DNA of 64,000 bases, taken from contig NC_051088.1 in assembly GCF_901709675.1 (NCBI RefSeq), positions 7,522,693 to 7,586,692 of the forward strand, given 5' to 3'. Positions 62,101 to 64,000 of this stretch are shown one piece after another; positions within the stretch are counted from its first letter, which is position 1; each line of letters begins with the position of its first letter. Both the position numbers and the translations under genes were made by a program. Below the pieces are notes generated by a model. The model did not search any database. It saw nothing but the letters and a program-made list of their open reading frames with translations, and was not told the origin of the DNA. This stretch comes from Syngnathus acus (Eukaryota > Chordata > Actinopteri > Syngnathiformes > Syngnathidae).

Positions 62101-64000
62101 GTGCCTCTGTCTGCATTTCTTATTGAAGCCCAAACTGCTTATTTTCTGTACTTGGCATCTGGCAGTAAATACATCAAAATTGTAGTAAACACAACACACA
62201 GCCACTCATCTCCCATGACAGCTCAAATAAGTTGAGTCGAGCCTGGCCATATGCTCAATGATTGGACCCTTTAATAAGGTTGTTAACTTATTGTGGGGGA
62301 AAAGAATGGTCTTGATCTGGGTCCACTTCAAGGGCCCATGCAGAGCAGAGCGTTCTCTGAAGAAAGCCCAAGTGGCCTGAATGATTCAAGCATGTGTTAA
62401 GAGGGAAAACCAATGATCTCTGCCTTTTGTTAATTCCAGACACTGAATAATTATTGGCTTTGTGCATGTTCGTGCATGGATAGAATTTGTATTTTTGTTT
62501 TTCTTTCAGATAACTCTTAGAAGGTCTTTATTGACTGAATATGACAATGAAGTATTCCTATTAAAATAAAATACCGATATTGAAGAAAAAAGTAGCATTT
62601 TTAACAGAAAGCCCCCCAAAAAGACCTGTAATATCACGTCAAGGTTTGAATCCTATTACCTATATTGTAGAAATGAAGTATAAAAAATTAAGTGACTTTT
62701 CTTGGAAAAAGGTCCAAATCATTCACAACTAATGGATGAGTATTAAATGAAAAATCAAGACTTCAAATATTATACAAGGTGTGCTGTAACACGCTCCATT
62801 TTCCATGATCTTAATGAGCTTAAGTGTAGAAAAATGGATGGATGGATGCAAATATGGCAGGAAAAATGGAAAAAGGGAGTCTCCGCCAAGGAAAAATTTA
62901 AATGAATTACAAACGTAGGAGCAGAAATGTCTTATTGTTGTTGCTGAGCTTGTATGTATTGTCAATAGTTTAGCTCAGTTAAAAAAAAAAGTCCATCTTG
63001 ATCAGGTAAAACATTCCCCACTGGCAAGGAAAATAATGAAAACGAACATCCTCAAGCCAAATATCTTCAGATGAGCGGTAATGCAAGCGTAAGTTTGAGA
63101 CAGAGAGCCAGCATAGCTCTGTGTGCATGTTGTCTGAACAGATGGGAGCTACAGTGAGACACCGCGGGCAGACCTAGCAATTTCCAAAAGATCATTCGAG
63201 TTCCAGCACAGAGCACGACAAAGAGTAGGAGGAAGGACAAAGATGCTGGGAAACCTTTTGTTCCGGAATTACCATGGCGACCAACCAAATACCTCAGGAA
63301 GAATCATTGTTGAACTTAAAACTCACAATGACATCTAAATCTTACCCTTTTTCAGGGTGGATACATTTACTACTCGGTTCAAATATCTTTAGTATTTCTC
63401 ACACTGCGTTCTGCACTTTCTACTTTGGTGTAATGTGGATTTATATTTATCTTTTATACAAACCACTATTCATGTTAGCGCAATACTCGGAATGCAGTGT
63501 TTTGGCATCTTCTCATTATAGTTTATTTTAGCTACATATTTAAAGTAATGGCAGTGACTTTTATTCCATTTCCAATTATTTGATTTTTGATTGCAAGAGT
63601 ATCCCGTTGTGGTTGTTAGCTCAGAATGCAAGAGGTAAAGATGTGAGTTCAAGTGACAGATTTAATTTGAGATGGTCACTGCTTACTTTATGATTCAACA
63701 ACTTTTTGCACATATATTTTGCAGGTCAAAATGACATCCACGAGGTTTTTTCTCCAGAATCACCATGGGGCCCTAAGGTAAGCAACATTGAGGTCTAGTT
63801 CATTTGAACTTTTATCGTGTTATTTTGATAGTTTGTCAAAGCTTTTGGCAGAAATTGCCCGAGCACTGTTTTACCAAGGTTTTTCTTTTCCAACGTCAAG
63901 TGTTAATGTGTACTCCACAGTCCAGATGCAAACCCTAAACCTCATAACTGAAGTTAACGTGATTGGTCATCTTATTGCCCGCCTATGTTTTTTTTTGCCA
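10478..64000 (+). CDS. nphp4: Nephrocystin-4, N-terminal 503 residues, continues beyond window
   Basis: A ciliary transition-zone scaffold that works with nephrocystin-1 and RPGRIP1/RPGRIP1L; human loss causes nephronophthisis type 4. Eleven coding exons were found and their phases chain exactly: 10478-10627, 11132-11269, 25833-25993, 26201-26265, 31294-31443, 33445-33581, 42716-42900, 44473-44608, 59054-59263, 59959-60082 and 63725-63777. Landmarks matching the human protein are [75 protein letters not shown] and LQGGSKPNP. The human protein is about 1,426 residues, so roughly a third is here, including the N-terminal C2-like region. The start at 10478 (MADSWRDVF) aligns with the human MNDW start; an in-frame ATG at 10451 with better context would add 9 residues. 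Introns 2, 6 and 8 exceed 9 kb and are full of transposon relics. Confidence 0.95.
10628..11131 (+). other. nphp4 intron 1
   Basis: About 0.5 kb. The only recognisable item is a CAGTGTTTCCCAACC hAT-type terminus near 10995, with no partner end. Confidence 0.8.
11132..11269 (+). CDS. nphp4: nphp4 coding exon 2
   Basis: Residues 51-96, phase 0 to 0, with acceptor TTCTCACAG and donor GAG/GTATTT. Carries the highly conserved [20 protein letters not shown] block. Confidence 0.95.
12412..13287 (+). mobile_element. Tigger-like (Tc1/mariner superfamily) element nested in the hAT copy
   Basis: Bounded by TA on both sides. Left end CAGCCAAACCTCGGTTTTCG; the right end reads CAATCAAACCTTGGTTTTTG on the minus strand. 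From 12634 a short frame [20 protein letters not shown], soon closed by TGA, looks like the first residues of a Tigger/pogo-type transposase. Beyond it are two units of a roughly 185-base GC-rich tandem repeat (about 12716-13105). It is a deletion derivative, dead by itself. Confidence 0.75.
12716..13105 (+). repeat. About 185-bp GC-rich tandem repeat inside the Tigger-like element
   Basis: AAGCTCCCTGCGCACT recurs at 12751 and 12936, and GCGCGCTGCAGTTGCGCGGTC-like runs recur around it with the same spacing, giving just over two units. CpG-rich against AT-rich surroundings. Confidence 0.8.
16261..16390 (+). repeat. (CCAT)n microsatellite, about 32 units
   Basis: 130 uninterrupted bases of CCAT (ATGG on the other strand). 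It abuts the end of a Tc1 relic, creating a long but meaningless open frame. Confidence 0.98.
16391..16605 (-). mobile_element. Tc1-like transposon relic
   Basis: The minus strand encodes [18 protein letters not shown] and [14 protein letters not shown], the C-terminal part of a Tc1 transposase around the [11 protein letters not shown]-type motif near the last catalytic acid. The rest of the gene and both terminal repeats are missing or unrecognised. Confidence 0.75.
17435..17459 (+). repeat. (TTTA)n microsatellite
   Basis: About six units of TTTA/ATTT in nphp4 intron 2. Confidence 0.9.
23718..24149. mobile_element. Foldback piggyBac-like non-autonomous element
   Basis: Both ends carry TTAA. 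The left end is TTAA-AGGGGAAGTCAATCC and the right end on the minus strand is TTAA-TGGAAAAGGCAACC. The arms stay complementary far inward (TTTGTGGAATATGAGTTAA; TGAAAATGACA; CACAGTTGCCAGGT and their mirrors), so the element can fold into a long imperfect hairpin. No coding capacity. TTAA duplication points to piggyBac. Confidence 0.75.
25833..25993 (+). CDS. nphp4: nphp4 coding exon 3
   Basis: Residues 97-149 plus two bases of codon 150. Polypyrimidine acceptor CTCCTTTCCTCCAG, donor AG/GTGAGG. Begins ILYFHTSL, directly continuing the NE that ends exon 2 as in the human protein. Confidence 0.95.
25994..26200 (+). other. nphp4 intron 3
   Basis: Short, 207 bases, GTGAGG...CCATAG; no repeat recognised. 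Confidence 0.85.
26201..26265 (+). CDS. nphp4: nphp4 coding exon 4
   Basis: A 65-base exon: completes R150, then [20 protein letters not shown] and D, leaving one base at a GTAAGA donor. Human equivalent is LRLYHGTPRALLHPLLQD. Confidence 0.93.
26266..31293 (+). other. nphp4 intron 4
   Basis: 5.0 kb, AT-rich. A CTTAAAAAGTCTTAAAATCT block just after the donor resembles a dispersed fish repeat. About 29730-29800 has a decayed SINE-body-like stretch (GGGTGTACCCTGAGAGGGGA, GACCTGCAACCCCAATGAAG). Nothing else identified. Confidence 0.7.
31294..31443 (+). CDS. nphp4: nphp4 coding exon 5
   Basis: Completes Y172 and encodes residues 173-221, leaving one base at a GTAAAT donor. [20 protein letters not shown] and IPGLSP are the conserved parts. 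Confidence 0.95.
31444..33444 (+). other. nphp4 intron 5
   Basis: 2.0 kb, AT-rich; only short homopolymer runs (for example A at about 32676-32690). No gene or transposon recognised. Confidence 0.75.
33445..33581 (+). CDS. nphp4: nphp4 coding exon 6
   Basis: Completes G222 and encodes [10 protein letters not shown] through DCQNT (223-267), ending in phase 0 at ACG/GTAAAG. Corresponds to human GDALRKP and LYPSLEKFEEELLEL. Confidence 0.92.
39373..39442 (+). repeat. (TG)n microsatellite
   Basis: 70 bases of TG with two TATG interruptions and one TTTG, in nphp4 intron 6, far from any splice site. Confidence 0.97.
40498..40868 (+). mobile_element. Tc1-like transposon, internally deleted
   Basis: Left end ACAGTGCCCTCCATTATTAT then TGGCACCCCTG; the right end has the decayed mirror CAGGGGTGCTAAAAATTATA. 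At 40641-40715 the frame [20 protein letters not shown] then RTHVTG and a stop is the last DDE-region segment of a Tc1 transposase. It appears to be the same family as the relic at 16391, in opposite orientation. Confidence 0.75.
42716..42900 (+). CDS. nphp4: nphp4 coding exon 7
   Basis: Residues 268-328 plus two bases. Acceptor TTATTTTTCAG, donor [28 protein letters not shown] matches human [20 protein letters not shown]. Confidence 0.95.
43559..43634 (+). repeat. (AAT)n microsatellite, left part
   Basis: About 25 AAT units with minor errors. The array resumes at 43982-44001 after the SINE. Confidence 0.95.
43635..43981 (+). mobile_element. Full-length tRNA-derived SINE with (ATGG)n tail
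   Basis: The head has a pol III A-box-like TGGCGCAGGGTCG at 43638-43650 and a B box GGTTCGATTCC at 43688-43698. The body includes TTTCCTCCCACATCCC, AAATTGCCCCTAGGTGTGAG, CTGCGATTGGCCGGCAACCA and GCTGGGATAGGCTCCAGCAC; it ends ATGGATGGATGG. It is the reference copy for the truncated ones at 8812, 55170, 57650 and 61765. It sits inside an AAT array, so duplications cannot be told from the array. Confidence 0.88.
44311..44448 (+). repeat. TG / TGCG microsatellite at the end of nphp4 intron 7
   Basis: About 138 bases of (TG)n broken twice by CGCATGCGTGCG-type blocks, almost purely alternating pyrimidine-purine and so Z-DNA prone. It stops 24 bases before the exon 8 acceptor and takes the place of a polypyrimidine tract. 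Confidence 0.95.
44473..44608 (+). CDS. nphp4: nphp4 coding exon 8
   Basis: Completes S329 and encodes [10 protein letters not shown] through VRETM (330-374), donor [20 protein letters not shown] and [15 protein letters not shown] match the human protein. The acceptor (ATATCCTCAG) is chosen because it restores phase; its upstream context is the TG tract, with little pyrimidine. Confidence 0.9.
45963..46735 (+). mobile_element. hAT element with residual BED-finger transposase start
   Basis: Termini TAGGGGTGTAACGATTCATC and the mirror of CGCGATTTACACCCCTA. A perfect 8-bp duplication GTTTTTAA flanks it (45955-45962 and 46736-46743). From 46219 the plus strand reads [20 protein letters not shown] then [11 protein letters not shown], the beginning of a ZBED/BED zinc-finger hAT transposase, after which coding stops. 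At 773 bases it is an internal-deletion derivative. Both ends are rich in ATCGAT/CGATA. Confidence 0.85.
52279..52312 (+). repeat. (TGTA)n microsatellite
   Basis: About eight ATGT/TGTA units directly before the 52317 element. Confidence 0.9.
52317..53241. mobile_element. TA-flanked non-autonomous DNA transposon
   Basis: Left end CCGTTTTTTTCCGTGTATAA; the right end is its mirror, ending GGAAAAAAACGG, with TA on both sides. Subterminal copies of CCATGTATAATACGCACCC occur near both ends (52350, 52400, 53165). The middle has a 28-base A run (53101-53128). A 155-codon minus-strand frame inside (52520-52987) has no recognisable domain. Confidence 0.78.
55170..55335 (+). mobile_element. Decayed SINE fragment
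   Basis: Matches the SINE body loosely: GTAAATGTGAGTGTGAATGC, CTCTGTGATGGGCTTGGTGA, CCAGTCCAGAGTGTACCCCC. No head or ATGG tail. Confidence 0.5.
57361..57528 (+). repeat. (GGTT)n array between two copies of a 60-bp segment
   Basis: About 13 GGTT units (57417-57469). TGGACAAA...CAAGCTCATCA then CAAAAAGTTAA and AATTTGAAAGGAAGA occur on the left (57361-57412) and again on the right (57467-57520), with an offset of 106 bases and few mismatches. Confidence 0.9.
57650..57765 (+). mobile_element. Decayed SINE 5' fragment
   Basis: AGCTCAGCTCTCAGGTTCGA followed by GCTCCGACCTTACTGTGTGG and TGTGGGTTGTTTCTGGGTAC follows the order of a SINE tRNA head (B-box-like GGTTCGA) and first body block. Confidence 0.45.
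58295..58705. mobile_element. TA-flanked MITE with GCGCCTTATAGTCCGG subrepeats
   Basis: Inverted termini CCGTATTTTCCGGACTATAA and its mirror, flanked by TA. The internal unit TGCGCCTTATAGTCCGG or its variant occurs at least five times, mainly in the right third, so the ends can pair in several registers. No coding capacity. The terminus resembles that of the 52317 element (CCGT, T-run, CCG, TATAA). Confidence 0.82.
58936..58960 (+). repeat. (TA)n microsatellite
   Basis: About 12 TA units 94 bases upstream of nphp4 exon 9. Confidence 0.95.
59054..59263 (+). CDS. nphp4: nphp4 coding exon 9
   Basis: Residues 375-444 (70 codons), phase 0 to 0, acceptor AATCACACAG and donor CAG/GTATCA. LRWAML and [18 protein letters not shown] align with human VRWAVW and LPLQGGIQPNPSHCLVYK. 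Confidence 0.92.
59264..59958 (+). other. nphp4 intron 9
   Basis: 695 bases, GTATCA...CTTATAG, of which about 300 are a TTAGGG-rich repeat. Confidence 0.85.
59462..59765 (+). repeat. Degenerate TTAGGG-containing repeat
   Basis: Built of TTAGGGTTTC, AACTAGGGTTAGGGTTTCC and GGGTTTCAAACTA motifs. A longer block (TTAGGGTTTCCAACG... CTAACTAGGCTTTCAAACTA) appears at about 59481-59555 and again at about 59690-59745, so there is a higher-order period near 210 bases. All TTAGGG hexamers are in the same orientation. Confidence 0.9.
59959..60082 (+). CDS. nphp4: nphp4 coding exon 10
   Basis: Starts [13 protein letters not shown], equivalent to human TLRFQFSLGSEE, and becomes a Ser/Thr-rich linker ([22 protein letters not shown]). 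Ends in phase 1 at GTAAAT. The linker is poorly conserved, so the exact 3' border rests on the splice site and phase. Confidence 0.82.
60083..63724 (+). other. nphp4 intron 10
   Basis: 3.6 kb, AT-rich. A short SINE 3' fragment at 61765-61860 and an ATGGATGG tail-like piece near 62834 are the only recognisable repeats. Confidence 0.7.
61765..61860 (+). mobile_element. SINE 3' fragment
   Basis: CACCCAGTTCACAATGGACC, CGCCTACTACTCAGAGACTG and CTGGGATAGGCTCCAGCATA match the last third of the SINE body, followed by GGATGATGGATTGAT in place of the ATGG tail. Confidence 0.65.
63725..63777 (+). CDS. nphp4: nphp4 coding exon 11
   Basis: A 53-base exon: completes S486 then [17 protein letters not shown], phase 0 at AAG/GTAAGC. 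Acceptor ATATATTTTGCAG. Supported by phase and splice sites; homology is weak because this is the variable Ser/Pro linker. Confidence 0.65.
63778..64000 (+). other. nphp4 intron 11, cut by window end
   Basis: Begins GTAAGC; no feature before the edge. The remaining two thirds of the gene must lie to the right. Confidence 0.65.

Noticed and set aside
63613-63655. tRNA-like stretch (TTAGCTCAGAATG ... GAGTTCAAGTG)
   Set aside because: A- and B-box-like words occur, but no acceptor stem or proper arms can be paired; at best an old SINE head.

Overview
The window is a piece of a teleost fish nuclear genome. Four spliced or single-exon vertebrate genes can be read, and the rest is AT-rich intron and intergenic DNA with fish-type repeats: a tRNA-derived SINE ending in (ATGG)n, Tc1, Tigger-like, hAT and piggyBac-like relics, and long microsatellites. 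I cannot name the species.

Layout. (1) 988-2223, minus: b3gnt7, a single-exon Golgi N-acetylglucosaminyltransferase. (2) About 3570-5265, plus: the fish homologue of C1orf174 (UPF0688 family), probably 4 exons. (3) 6429-8404, minus: dffb, the caspase-activated DNase, complete in 7 exons and tail-to-tail with the C1orf174 homologue. (4) 10478 to beyond 64000, plus: nphp4 (nephrocystin-4), head-to-head with dffb. Eleven coding exons were placed with matching splice phases and encode the first 503 residues; the gene continues past the right edge. Exons are about 1.5 kb of 53.5 kb, so most of the window is nphp4 intron.

The genes do not form a pathway: glycan extension, a conserved protein of unknown role, apoptotic DNA cleavage and the ciliary transition zone. 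C1orf174, DFFB and NPHP4 all map to human 1p36.3, so the order is a compacted version of a conserved block. A near-perfect RFX X-box lies 460 bp before the nphp4 start, fitting a ciliary gene.

I found no undescribed multigene system. The best leads are the X-box in the dffb/nphp4 intergenic region, a 138-bp TG/Z-DNA-like tract directly before the nphp4 exon 8 acceptor inside a 231-nt AG-free zone, nested transposons with exact target-site duplications (one keeping the start of a BED-finger transposase), a SINE inserted in an AAT array, and a TTAGGG-rich higher-order repeat filling much of nphp4 intron 9.
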